From: Hyphococcus sp.
GTDB lineage: Bacteria > Pseudomonadota > Alphaproteobacteria > Caulobacterales > Parvularculaceae
Length of the DNA: 64,000 nt
Direction of reading: 5' to 3'
NCBI GenBank assembly: GCA_021776245.1
Contig: JAJFGF010000035.1
Coordinates: 1 to 64,000, forward strand
Positions 34,589 through 43,298 of this stretch are shown here, piece after piece. Position 1 is the first letter of the stretch. Every line of letters begins with the position of its first letter. The translations under genes were made by a program, and so were the position numbers. The notes below the pieces were generated by a model that saw only the letters and a list, made by a program, of their open reading frames with translations, made no database searches and was not told the DNA's origin.

Positions 34589-35893
34589 CTACTGATCAAA
34601 CACTCTGGCGAAAATCGTGTCCACATGTCGGGTGTGATGAGAAACATCAAACAGCGCCTCGATTGTCTCTGCGGGTAATTTGGCGGAAACCTCGGGGTCT
34701 TTTTTGAGATTATCGAGGAAATGGCCTTCGCTGCGCCAGGCGGGCATCGCGTTGCGCTGCACCCAGGAATAGGAATCCTCGCGCGACACGCCGGCTTGCG
34801 TGAGCGCCAAAAGAACCCGTTGCGAAAACACCAGCCCGCCGAGGCGATCCAGATTTTGCTGCATGCGCTCGGGATAGACAACGAGATTTTCCACGACATT
34901 GGCGAGCCGGTGCAAGGCAAAATCAAGATGAATGGTTGCATCGGGCCCGATCCCGCGTTCGACCGAGGAATGTGAAATGTCGCGCTCATGCCACAGCGCT
35001 ACATTTTCCATGGCCGGGATGACACACATGCGCACCAGGCGGGCGAGGCCCGTGAGGTTTTCGGTAAGGATCGGATTGCGCTTGTGGGGCATCGCCGAAG
35101 AGCCTTTCTGGCCCTTGGAGAAAAATTCCTCCGCCTCAAGAACTTCACTGCGCTGGAGATGGCGGATTTCCACCGCGAGCCGTTCAACCGATGACGCGAT
35201 GACGCCGAGCGCAGCAAAAAATGCGGCGTGACGGTCGCGGGGAATGATCTGGGTTGAAACCGGCTCGACGGCGAGACCCATTTCATCTGCGACATGCGCT
35301 TCAACAGATGGATCAATATTGGCGAATGTGCCGACCGCGCCGGAGATAGCGCAGACGGCAATCTCCGCTCTCGCGGTCTCAAGGCGCGCCCGTCCGCGCC
35401 TGAACTCTGTATAAAAAGTCGCGAGCTTGACGCCGAATGTTGTGGGTTCTGCGTGAATGCCGTGGCTGCGGCCGACACAGATTGTATTTTTATGTTCCTG
35501 CGCGCGCTTTTCCAACGCGGCAAGGACGCGGTCCATCCCTGCGAGCAACAGATCGGATGCGCGGGCGAGCTGCACAGAAAGGCAAGTGTCCAAAACGTCG
35601 GACGAGGTCATGCCCTGATGTACGAAGCGCGCTTCATCTCCAACGATTTCCGACAGATGCGTCAGGAAAGCAATCACATCATGTTTGACCTCGCGCTCGA
35701 TCTCGTCGATCCGGTCGCTGTCAAACTGCGCCGCTTTTCCCTTTTCCCAGACTTTCGCCGCCGCGTCTTTCGGAATGACGCCGAGCGCCGCCATTTGGTC
35801 AGCTGCATGGGCTTCAATTTCAAACCAGATCCGATATTTGGTTTCCGGCGACCAGACCGCAGCCATTTCCGGCCGCGAGTAACGAGGGATCAT
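34589..35893 (-). CDS. purB: adenylosuccinate lyase
   Basis: A 434-residue fumarase-superfamily enzyme for two steps of purine synthesis (SAICAR and adenylosuccinate cleavage). The superfamily signature GSSAMPHKRNP is near residue 267; MTSSDVLDT and the His loop GRSHGIHAEPTTFG are also intact. ATG 35893 has GGAG upstream and is preferred to the TTG 6 bp earlier in the track. Single gene with repeat elements on both sides. Confidence 0.97.
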   Translation of the reverse strand: MIPRYSRPEMAAVWSPETKYRIWFEIEAHAADQMAALGVIPKDAAAKVWEKGKAAQFDSDRIDEIEREVKHDVIAFLTHLSEIVGDEARFVHQGMTSSDVLDTCLSVQLARASDLLLAGMDRVLAALEKRAQEHKNTICVGRSHGIHAEPTTFGVKLATFYTEFRRGRARLETARAEIAVCAISGAVGTFANIDPSVEAHVADEMGLAVEPVSTQIIPRDRHAAFFAALGVIASSVERLAVEIRHLQRSEVLEAEEFFSKGQKGSSAMPHKRNPILTENLTGLARLVRMCVIPAMENVALWHERDISHSSVERGIGPDATIHLDFALHRLANVVENLVVYPERMQQNLDRLGGLVFSQRVLLALTQAGVSREDSYSWVQRNAMPAWRSEGHFLDNLKKDPEVSAKLPAETIEALFDVSHHTRHVDTIFARVFDQ

Positions 35894-35912
35894 TGACAAC
35901 TCCGTTTATGCG

Positions 35913-35967
35913 CTGGGGCGTTTCCGAAATAAAGTGGCTTCCGGTTTATCGTTTGGAAACGCCCCAG
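35913..35967. repeat. intergenic palindrome, CTGGGGCGTTTCC...GGAAACGCCCCAG, copy 2
   Basis: Thirteen-bp perfect arms enclosing GAAATAAAGTGGCTTCCGGTTTATCGTTT, related to copy 1 at 33190-33238. It lies in the purB promoter region. Confidence 0.7.
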
Positions 35968-35977
35968 TCATGATAAT

Positions 35978-36062
35978 TAGCGCATTTCTTAACGGAAGTT
36001 CATCGCGATAGCGATGAACGCGTCCCGTTAAAAGCTTCGCTTTTAACTTCGGAAATGCGCTA
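35978..36062. repeat. three-way-junction palindromic element
   Basis: Outer arms TAGCGCATTTC/GAAATGCGCTA enclose two perfect hairpins, GTTCATCGC-GATA-GCGATGAAC and GTTAAAAGC-TTC-GCTTTTAAC. The flanking TA dinucleotides and outer arms resemble the IS630 end seen at 118-140 (TAGAGCATTTC), so a MITE-like origin is possible. Confidence 0.55.
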
Positions 36063-36096
36063 GCGCTATTTCTGCCGGCGCCGGCGGCGGGTCACA

Positions 36097-36300
36097 TCAT
36101 TCAGCTTGTGATGTCGCGCCTGTCTCAGGCGCCGGCGCATCACTTTCAAGAGTTCCCATAGGCGCCGCACCGGTCGGCTGCAAGGCGTCGTCTCCGCGCG
36201 CGCCCCAAATCCACCATCCGACGGCAAGTCCGATCGAGAACGTCAGAAGAAGGAGAAACCACATATGAGCGGCGAGCCAAAGCATATCTTTTCCTATCAA
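36097..36300 (-). CDS. small single-pass membrane protein
   Basis: A 67-residue protein with one membrane helix (MWFLLLLTFSIGLAVGWWIWG) and a Pro/Ala/Glu-rich C-terminal tail. It begins directly after the OmpA-family stop and shares its transcript. The same sort of small helix protein often accompanies OmpA-family genes in alphaproteobacteria. Function unknown. MLWLAAHMW at residue 6 is an alternative start. Confidence 0.7.
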   Translation of the reverse strand: MIGKDMLWLAAHMWFLLLLTFSIGLAVGWWIWGARGDDALQPTGAAPMGTLESDAPAPETGATSQAE

Positions 36301-37515
36301 TTATTGCGGATCGAAGATCAAATCAATTTCGATGCGGCGATTTCGCCGTCGTCCTTCAAGTGTCCCATTGTCAGCTAATGGTTCCGCCGATCCGGCGCCG
36401 CGCGCGGCGAGCCTTCGCGCGGGGACGCCGTTTTTGACCAGAAAGGCGGCGACGGCGTCGGCGCGGCGCCGGCTGAGCCGGCGATTACTGAAGTCACCAC
36501 CAGTCGTATCGGTGTGGCCGGTAATCTCAAATGAGAATTGTGGGCATTCGCGCATCATGCCGGCCAGCTCCAAAAGGTGGCTGCGGCTTTCGCCCGTTAT
36601 GTTACTGCGCTCAACTGCAAAGCCGATGCGATGGGCGTCGATTTTCTGGCGCAGCCGGATTCTGCAGGCATCGGTTGCTGCTTGCGCCAATATCGGGCCG
36701 GCCGCAGCTTCTCGCGCAATCGACGCGCTGTTAGCCGCCGGGCCTCCTGTGGCGGCCGGCGCCCCCGTTTCCGAAACCTCTGCGGCGCTGGTCGCATCGG
36801 CTGATATTTGGTCAGGCGGGCGCACATTGATGGCGGCAACGCCCATCATGCCGTCGGGCAGCGATGACATTAATCCGCGCAGGACATCAGCGCGCTCTTT
36901 GCTGTTTGCGGCGCCGGTTAACACGAATTTTGCGCCAGTAGCCTCAATTGCGCCGTCGTCAAGACGCGCCAGCGCGTGGAGACTGGTTGAGGCTGCGATG
37001 AGCCAGTCGCGTTCCGGCGGCGCGCCGCTCGCAAGATCAAGTGAGCCGGAAATTTCCACGCCGGGAAATATTTCGCGGACAAGCTTCGAGATTTCCCGGC
37101 GGGCATGTTCGCTGGGCGCATAGCCGGCAATGACAATTGCGTCATTCTGCCGTTCAGCGATCCACAGGAAGGGATCGGCAACCGGCAATCTGTCGGCGCC
37201 CAAAACGCCTGCGTAATCAACTGCAGTGATGCCGCCGACAATGACGCCGCCGCGCCAGATCGCGCCATTGACTGCGGCAAGGGCGTTGTCAACATCGTCA
37301 TGAGACGGCGCATCGCCTGACAGAATTGCTTTTTGTCCGTCAATTCTCGCCTGCGCCCATGAAAAATCGCCTGCTGCAAGTTGTTGATTCACACGCAGCT
37401 GCAGCTCCCCTTCGGCGGTGACCGCAGAGCCGGGCAGGATATCAAACAGAATCGACAACACGCCCACAAGCGCCGTCGCCGACAAACCGAGCAGTATTTT
37501 TACGACGGCCTTCAT
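36301..37515 (-). CDS. OmpA-family protein with BON-like N-terminal region
   Basis: A 404-residue protein. One N-terminal hydrophobic segment (VVKILLGLSATALVGVLSILFDILP) anchors or exports it. The middle has two BON-like units (QLAAGDFSWAQARIDGQKAILSGDAPS and RQNDAIVIAGYAPSEHARREI). The C-terminal OmpA peptidoglycan-binding domain has FSFEITGHTDTTGGDFSNRRLSRRRADAVAAFLV, with the conserved HTD and the Arg cluster, and ends in GRRRNRRIEIDL. The longer ORF would overlap tdh, so ATG 37515 is chosen. It follows tdh closely on the same strand. Confidence 0.85.
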   Translation of the reverse strand: MKAVVKILLGLSATALVGVLSILFDILPGSAVTAEGELQLRVNQQLAAGDFSWAQARIDGQKAILSGDAPSHDDVDNALAAVNGAIWRGGVIVGGITAVDYAGVLGADRLPVADPFLWIAERQNDAIVIAGYAPSEHARREISKLVREIFPGVEISGSLDLASGAPPERDWLIAASTSLHALARLDDGAIEATGAKFVLTGAANSKERADVLRGLMSSLPDGMMGVAAINVRPPDQISADATSAAEVSETGAPAATGGPAANSASIAREAAAGPILAQAATDACRIRLRQKIDAHRIGFAVERSNITGESRSHLLELAGMMRECPQFSFEITGHTDTTGGDFSNRRLSRRRADAVAAFLVKNGVPARRLAARGAGSAEPLADNGTLEGRRRNRRIEIDLIFDPQ

Positions 37516-37546
37516 GAAAGAGGTCCTGTTCGCGGCTGCAGCGCCG

Positions 37547-38581
37547 TCACCATTCAAGAATGACTTTACCGGAATGGCCGGACCGCATTACATCGAACCC
37601 TTTTTGAAACTCGGCAATGGGAAATCGGTGCGTCAAAATGGGCGAGAGGTCGAGCCCCGCCTGGAGCATTGATCCCATTTTGTACCAGGTTTCAAACATT
37701 CGCCGCCCGTAAATCCCTTTGATCTCAAGACCCTTGAAGATGACGTTATCCCAGTTAACGGCCGCGCCATTCGGCATAATCCCAAGCATTGCAATCTTGC
37801 CGCCATGATTCACCGTATCGAGCATTGAGGCGAAAGCGGCGGGGACGCCGGACATTTCAAGGCCCACATCAAAGCCTTCGGTCATGCCGAGATCCATCAT
37901 GACATCGCGCAAGTTTTCACTCGCTACATTAACCGTGCGGGTGGCGCCCATTTGCCGCGCCAGGTCGAGGCGAAAATCATTGATGTCCGTGATGACGACA
38001 TGGCGGGCGCCGACAAATTTGGCGATCGCCGCCGCCATGATGCCGATCGGACCGGCGCCGGTAATCAGGACATCCTCGCCGACAAGATCAAAGGCAAGCG
38101 CCGTGTGGGTTGCGTTGCCGTAAGGATCAAAAATCGCGCCCATATCGTCGGAAACATTCGGCGGCAGTTTATAAACATTGAACGCAGGCACCGCGACATA
38201 TTCAGCAAAAGAGCCCGGCCGGTTGACGCCGACGCCGACGCTGTTGCGGCAAAGATGACGGCGCCCGGCGCGGCAGTTGCGGCAATAGCCGCAGGTCACA
38301 TGGCCTTCGGCGGAAACCCGGTCGCCGACGCTCATATTGAAATGTTCGGGGTGAACCTCTGAGCCAATCTCAACAATCTCACCGGCAAATTCATGACCCA
38401 CGGTCATCGGCACCGGAATGGTTTTCCGGGCCCAGTCATCCCAGTTATAGATGTGTACATCGGTGCCGCAGATCGCCGAGCGTTTGACCTTGATCAAAAC
38501 GTCATTGACGCCGACGTCAGGCTTTGACGTATCGAGCATCCAGATGCCTTCTTCAGGCTTTGCTTTCATCAGGGCTTTCAT
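37547..38581 (-). CDS. tdh: L-threonine 3-dehydrogenase
   Basis: A 344-residue zinc alcohol-dehydrogenase-superfamily enzyme that makes 2-amino-3-ketobutyrate from threonine and NAD. Catalytic zinc site residues in [14 protein letters not shown] and GHEFAGEI; structural zinc [15 protein letters not shown]; nucleotide loop [23 protein letters not shown] is the Tdh signature. It lies 199 bp downstream of kbl on the same strand, forming the threonine-to-glycine route. The spacer holds a repeat element. Confidence 0.97.
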   Translation of the reverse strand: MKALMKAKPEEGIWMLDTSKPDVGVNDVLIKVKRSAICGTDVHIYNWDDWARKTIPVPMTVGHEFAGEIVEIGSEVHPEHFNMSVGDRVSAEGHVTCGYCRNCRAGRRHLCRNSVGVGVNRPGSFAEYVAVPAFNVYKLPPNVSDDMGAIFDPYGNATHTALAFDLVGEDVLITGAGPIGIMAAAIAKFVGARHVVITDINDFRLDLARQMGATRTVNVASENLRDVMMDLGMTEGFDVGLEMSGVPAAFASMLDTVNHGGKIAMLGIMPNGAAVNWDNVIFKGLEIKGIYGRRMFETWYKMGSMLQAGLDLSPILTHRFPIAEFQKGFDVMRSGHSGKVILEW

Positions 38582-38701
38582 GGGCGGGCCTCTATCTACT
38601 GTTTGGCTCTTGTTCGTCCCGCGCTGGCGGGGTTGAAAGTATCTTTCTACCTGTCGGCGAAGCGGACGGAGGGGTTGAATTCAAGTGTTGTTAATAGCCC
38701 C

Positions 38702-38742
38702 GTCCGGTCCTGCGGACCACCTCCCCCATAAATGCGGGAGGA
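38702..38742. repeat. intergenic hairpin pair between kbl and tdh
   Basis: GGTCC-TGC-GGACC followed by CTCCC...GGGAG, a motif combination that resembles common alphaproteobacterial intergenic repeats. Only one copy is clear in this window. Confidence 0.35.
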
Positions 38743-38780
38743 ACAGGCCGTTGTGGATGAAGTATTCAGGAATAATGGCG

Positions 38781-39986
38781 TCAACCAATCACGCCTAATT
38801 TCTTACCAACTTTGGCGAACGCCGTCACGGCCTCGTCGACCTGTTCGTCGGAATGCGCCGCGCACATCTGGGTGCGGATGCGGGCAAGACCCTTTGGCAC
38901 GACCGGGAATGAAAAGGCGGTGACGTAAATCCCTTCTTCCATCAGCGCTGCGGCCATTTCGCCGGCAAGGCGCGCGTCGCCGAGCATCACCGGAATGATC
39001 GGGTGTTCGCCGGGGAGGAGATCGAAACCCGCCTCTGTCATTTGCGCGCGAAAACGTGCTGCATTGCGGAAGAGCTGCGCGCGTAACGCGTCGCCATCGT
39101 TGACGAGCTCCAGGGTTTTTAGCGTTGCGCCGAGCAGGGCCGGCGTCAGGGCATTGGAAAACAGGTAAGGCCGGGCGCGATTGCGTAAGAGATGCACGAC
39201 TTTTTCGCTGGCGCAGATATAGCCGCCCATGCCGCCGCCCAGCGCTTTGCCCAGCGTACCGGTGAGAATGTCAACGCGGTCCGCAACGCCGCAATGGGCC
39301 GGCGCGCCGCGTCCGCCGGGACCCATGAAGCCCGTTGCATGACAATCATCGACCATGACGAGGGCGCCGAATTCATCGGCGAGCGCACAAATCTCATCGA
39401 GCCTGGCGATATAGCCGTCCATGGAAAAGACACCGTCCGTGACAATGAGTTTGGTGCGCACGCCGTCAGCATGCGCTGTCAGGAGCTGGGTCTTGAGATC
39501 GCCCATATCTGAATTTTTAAAGCGGTAACGTTTGGCTTTGCACAGGCGCACGCCGTCAATGATTGACGCGTGATTGAGCGTGTCGGAAATGATTGCGTCT
39601 TCCGCCCCGAGGAGCGGCTCAAAGACGCCGCCATTAGCGTCGAAACAGGCGGCGAACAAAATCGAATCTTCATAACCGAGAAAATCAGCGATGGCCTTTT
39701 CAACATTGCGGTGAAGATCCGTTGTGCCGCAGATGAAGCGCACTGACGCCATGCCGAATCCGTATTCGTCCATGGTTGATTTTGCGGCGGCGACGATTTC
39801 CGGGTGGTCGGCAAGGCCAAGATAATTATTGGCGCAGAAATTCAAGACGCGTTTGGTCTTGCCCTTGTGGGCGACGTCGATCACCGGCCCTTGCGCTGAG
39901 GTGATCTGGCGTTCGATTTTTTCCAGTCCCTGCTCACGGATATCGGCAAGCGTTTCTTCGATGCGTTGATAAAAAGCCTCGCGCAT
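38781..39986 (-). CDS. kbl: glycine C-acetyltransferase (2-amino-3-ketobutyrate CoA ligase)
   Basis: A 401-residue PLP enzyme of the alpha-oxoamine synthase family that splits 2-amino-3-ketobutyrate with CoA into glycine and acetyl-CoA. The PLP lysine is in [15 protein letters not shown], preceded by [32 protein letters not shown] and [24 protein letters not shown] are family signatures. Upstream of tdh, and co-directional. Confidence 0.97.
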   Translation of the reverse strand: MREAFYQRIEETLADIREQGLEKIERQITSAQGPVIDVAHKGKTKRVLNFCANNYLGLADHPEIVAAAKSTMDEYGFGMASVRFICGTTDLHRNVEKAIADFLGYEDSILFAACFDANGGVFEPLLGAEDAIISDTLNHASIIDGVRLCKAKRYRFKNSDMGDLKTQLLTAHADGVRTKLIVTDGVFSMDGYIARLDEICALADEFGALVMVDDCHATGFMGPGGRGAPAHCGVADRVDILTGTLGKALGGGMGGYICASEKVVHLLRNRARPYLFSNALTPALLGATLKTLELVNDGDALRAQLFRNAARFRAQMTEAGFDLLPGEHPIIPVMLGDARLAGEMAAALMEEGIYVTAFSFPVVPKGLARIRTQMCAAHSDEQVDEAVTAFAKVGKKLGVIG

Positions 39987-40242
39987 GGGCGATCTCCGTG
40001 GTCAGGTTGCGTTCTTTGTCAATGGTTTGGCAGCCGCACGGGCCGGGGTCAATTGCCGGTTTTGGAGAATATTTTCAAAGGATTGAAGGCTGGTTTATTA
40101 TGTCGCCTGCGCCTTTCCCGAGCGCGAGGCGGCCGGAGCAAACACTTGTACGACACGTTGGAATGAAACGCCGGATGCGCCTGCGCCATTGATCGAAGGC
40201 CCGGCCGCATAGCACACTCACGGCCTGGCGAAGCGAGGAAAA

Positions 40243-40719
40243 ATGATGATGAATTTCGATTCGAAAGTGCGCACATGCCTGTGGTTCGACAGTGAGGGCC
40301 GGAAAGCGGCGGAATTTTACGTCTCGCTGTTGCCGGACAGCGAAATCGAATCGATTTATCGTCCGGAACCCGGCGCTCCCGACCTTGTGGTTGAGTTTGC
40401 GCTTGCCGGCGCGCCTTACATGATTTTGAATGGCGGGCCGCATTACAAACACACGCCGGCTGCGTCGATCTCGGTTCTGACGAAAACGCAAGAGGAGACA
40501 GACCGCTTGTGGACGGCGCTCACGGGCAATGGCGGCGAAGAAAGCATGTGCGCCTGGCTCATCGACCGTTTCGGCGTCTCCTGGCAGATTGTTCCGGAGA
40601 GATTGGTTGAGTTGATCAATCACGATGACAAAGCCGGCGCCGCGCGCGCCCGCGACGCCATGATGCGGATGCGCAAGATCGACATCGCCGCGCTCGAGAC
40701 GGCGTTCAGCAGTGAATGA
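40243..40719 (+). CDS. VOC-fold PhnB-like protein
   Basis: A 158-residue glyoxalase-superfamily protein: KVRTCLWFDSEGRKAAEFYVSLLPDSEIESIYRP, ILNGGPHYKHTPAASISVLTKTQEETDRLW and DRFGVSWQIVPERLVELI are typical of the PhnB/3-demethylubiquinone-methyltransferase-like VOC group. Enzymatic activity is not known; many act in small-molecule resistance or metabolism. It starts with three Met codons in a row after GAGGAAAA. Twelve bp upstream of the DUF1428 gene, forming a two-gene operon. Confidence 0.88.
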   Translation: MMMNFDSKVRTCLWFDSEGRKAAEFYVSLLPDSEIESIYRPEPGAPDLVVEFALAGAPYMILNGGPHYKHTPAASISVLTKTQEETDRLWTALTGNGGEESMCAWLIDRFGVSWQIVPERLVELINHDDKAGAARARDAMMRMRKIDIAALETAFSSE

Positions 40720-40731
40720 AGGAGAAGACAA

Positions 40732-41085
40732 ATGACTTATGTGGACGGGTTTGTCGGCGCGGCGCCGACGGTTAATCGTGAAAAATACATTAAACATGCT
40801 TTGGACGCCGCAAAAGTGTTTAAGGAATATGGCGCGCTAAAATTAGTCGAATGCTGGGGCGACGATGTCCCCGACGGCGAAGTGACGTCTTTTCCGATGG
40901 CGGTGAAAAAGCAGGCTGATGAAACGGTTTTCTTTTCGTGGATTTTATGGCCCTCCAAAGCGGTTCGCGACGAAGCGATGCCGAAACTTATGGCTGATGC
41001 GCGACTGCAGCCCGACGCCAACCCGATGCCGTTTGACGGTAAGCGGATGATTTTCGGCGGCTTCGAAATGGTAGTGGATGAATAG
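40732..41085 (+). CDS. DUF1428 family protein
   Basis: A 117-residue protein recognised as DUF1428 by MTYVDGFVGAAPTVNREKYI, ALKLVECWGDDVPDGEVTSFPMAVKK, VFFSWILWPSKAVRDEAMPKLMAD and FDGKRMIFGGFEMVV. The fold is a dimeric alpha-beta barrel like the antibiotic monooxygenase group; function unknown. Second gene after the PhnB-like VOC gene, a pairing often seen. Confidence 0.92.
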   Translation: MTYVDGFVGAAPTVNREKYIKHALDAAKVFKEYGALKLVECWGDDVPDGEVTSFPMAVKKQADETVFFSWILWPSKAVRDEAMPKLMADARLQPDANPMPFDGKRMIFGGFEMVVDE

Positions 41086-41148
41086 ACGCCCGGGCGGCGC
41101 CAGATTGACGGCGAACCCGCATGCGGCGCGTTGCTGCTTATCGCGCGG

Positions 41149-41170
41149 CGTTGATCGCATGCGATCAACG
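41149..41170. repeat. 22-bp perfect palindrome between convergent genes
   Basis: CGTTGATCGCA followed by its exact complement, in the 100-bp gap between the DUF1428 gene and the LytTR regulator. Probably a bidirectional transcript-end hairpin; no T-tract follows. Confidence 0.5.
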
Positions 41171-41185
41171 GGACGACGCCAACCT

Positions 41186-42001
41186 CTAAAGAAACCGCGC
41201 GACAACGTCCTTATAGGAGCGCGAGAGTTTCAATTCGCCGCCATTTTCGAGGATCAGGAAATATTCGCCGTTTGAATGCGGATGCAGTTCCTTGACCTTT
41301 TTGACATTAACAATGGCTGAGCGGTGTACGCGCTGGAACCGCGCCGGATCGAGGCGCTGCTGCAGGGCTTTCATGGTTTCACGGATGATATGGGTCTTGC
41401 CGCCGGCGTGGATGCACATGTAATCGCCGGCCGCGTCGATCCATTCGATTTCATCGGCCGTCAATACGACGACTTTCGATCCGTCTTTGAAGGACAGGCG
41501 TTCTGCATAACGCTGTTTTTCCGCCCAGTCGGGATCGTTGATCAACTCCTTGATGCGGTCGCGGTCATCGTCGCTGAGCGAAGCGAGGAGTTCGACGAGC
41601 TGCGATTCTCGGCTGGTCGCGGCCTTTGACTTGATCGCTTCACGGGCGCGGTGGATGGCGTCTTTCAGGCGCTCTTCCTCAACCGGTTTGACGATATAAT
41701 CGAGGGCGTTAGCTTCAAAGGCGTCGATCGCGTATTTGTCATACGCGGTAACGAATACAAATAATGGCGCTGGTCCGCCAATCATCGCGCGCACCACGCC
41801 AAAACCGTCAAGGCCCGGCATCTGGATATCGAGAAAAACGAGATCGGGGTTTTTCGCCTTGATGTCTCTGACAGCCTCGCGGCCATTGGCGCATTCGCCG
41901 ATGATTTCGATTTCCGGAAATTCCTGCAGCCGTATTTTGAGACCGCGCAACGCCAGCGGCTCATCGTCAACGATCAGCACCCGTATGTTTTCATCGCTCA
42001 T
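41186..42001 (-). CDS. LytTR-family response regulator
   Basis: A 271-residue regulator. Receiver domain 1-120 with acidic pocket VDDEPLALRG, acceptor Asp in DLVFLDIQMPGLDGFGV and Lys in NALDYIVKPVEEERL. LytTR DNA-binding domain from ~170 (LSFKDGSKVVVLTADEIEWIDAAGDYMCIHAGGKTHIIRETMKAL ... FQRVHRSAIVNVKKV). ATG 42001 sits just upstream of the kinase stop. With the adjoining LytS-type kinase it makes a two-component system. Its target is not evident. Confidence 0.93.
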   Translation of the reverse strand: MSDENIRVLIVDDEPLALRGLKIRLQEFPEIEIIGECANGREAVRDIKAKNPDLVFLDIQMPGLDGFGVVRAMIGGPAPLFVFVTAYDKYAIDAFEANALDYIVKPVEEERLKDAIHRAREAIKSKAATSRESQLVELLASLSDDDRDRIKELINDPDWAEKQRYAERLSFKDGSKVVVLTADEIEWIDAAGDYMCIHAGGKTHIIRETMKALQQRLDPARFQRVHRSAIVNVKKVKELHPHSNGEYFLILENGGELKLSRSYKDVVARFL

Positions 42002-42002
42002 T

Positions 42003-43181
42003 TTATTGGCCCCGATTTTCAAATGGCAGTTTTATGCTGACGCACAGCCCCTGCGGCTCCAGTTTGGACAGATGGAATTGACCACGATCCTGATACATAT
42101 AGGTGAGTCGGTCACGCATGTTGACCAGGCCGACGCCATTCTTTGAGTCGGTGAGAATTTTCGAGGGATCCGCCGGTGCATTCGGCCCATTGTCGCAGAC
42201 CCGCAAATGCAACATATTGCCTTCACGTTTTCCTGTGATGGTAATCTCGCCGCCGCCTTCCATCTGCGCGATAGCGTATTTGATGGCGTTTTCAATGGCC
42301 GGCTGAAGGATGAGGGAAGGAACCGGCGCATCAAGAGCCTCCTCATCGATTTCGAAATTGACTTTGAGGCGGTCGCCGAAGCGTGTCTTTTCAATCTCGA
42401 GATACAATTTCAGGGCACGGACTTCTTCGGCGAGGGAAGTTTTCAATAGAGGGTCGCTGTCGAGAGAATAGCGCAAGAATGCGGAAAGTTGCGTCAGCAT
42501 GTCGTTCGCTTGTTTGCCGTTCTGCTCAAGCACCAAAGTCGAGATGGCGTTGAGAGTGTTAAACAGAAAATGCGGGTTCAGCTGATAGCGCAACATTTTC
42601 AATTGCGCCTGATCCGCAAGCCGTCCTGACAGCAATGCGCGTTCCATTTCATTACGCAAGTTCAGATAATAATTGATGCCAAAATAAAATCCGGCCCACG
42701 ACCCAAGGAGAAAGAGATTCACCGGCAGATCGGGGACGATCAGCAACAGGTAATTTGTTGTGCCGAGGCTCGCGCCGCGCAGATCCATCCAGGCATTGCC
42801 AAAAAGAACGCCAAATGTCTGCGCCTTCATGGCCGACATGGAAATGGCCATGATGATCGTCGAGGTCAGGACAATGGCCAGCAGCAATACCGGGCCCTGG
42901 TTTCGCGCGAGGCGATATATCGGTCGTGCAAGAATGCTGGTGGTTAACAGCCCGATGCCAGACGACGCCGCAGAGTAAAGCAGGGAATCCGGCGTCCGGC
43001 CGGCGACAAAAGTCGAAACGCTCAAAATGTGCAGCACGAAAAAACCGAGCCATCCGGTAATCTGGAGAATCCAGAACATCCGGCCCTTGTCGGCAAACAA
43101 CCAGTTCATCCACCGCGCGGAACGGCCCGAGGCGGAAACAAATGGTCCGTGGTGCTGGGCCGGGATCTCGGCGGTGGTCAT
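42003..43181 (-). CDS. LytS/YehU-type sensor histidine kinase
   Basis: A 392-residue membrane kinase. About four to six hydrophobic segments lie in residues 25-180. The His_kinase domain follows with the phospho-acceptor motif LNPHFLFNTLNAISTLV, and the HATPase part has ILQPAIENAIKYAI and SKNGVGLVNMRDRL. The signal sensed by the membrane part is unknown. It precedes and is coupled to the LytTR regulator, and lies downstream of putA on the same strand. Confidence 0.93.
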   Translation of the reverse strand: MTTAEIPAQHHGPFVSASGRSARWMNWLFADKGRMFWILQITGWLGFFVLHILSVSTFVAGRTPDSLLYSAASSGIGLLTTSILARPIYRLARNQGPVLLLAIVLTSTIIMAISMSAMKAQTFGVLFGNAWMDLRGASLGTTNYLLLIVPDLPVNLFLLGSWAGFYFGINYYLNLRNEMERALLSGRLADQAQLKMLRYQLNPHFLFNTLNAISTLVLEQNGKQANDMLTQLSAFLRYSLDSDPLLKTSLAEEVRALKLYLEIEKTRFGDRLKVNFEIDEEALDAPVPSLILQPAIENAIKYAIAQMEGGGEITITGKREGNMLHLRVCDNGPNAPADPSKILTDSKNGVGLVNMRDRLTYMYQDRGQFHLSKLEPQGLCVSIKLPFENRGQ

Positions 43182-43298
43182 AAATGCGTACTCATCATCT
43201 AAAGTCGTATGAACGCTGCTCGTTGCTGCAATGCAAGATCGCCTGCGGCGAACAGCCCCTGCGCCGCGACAAATCCCTTCCTGAGCGCCAGCCTAACC

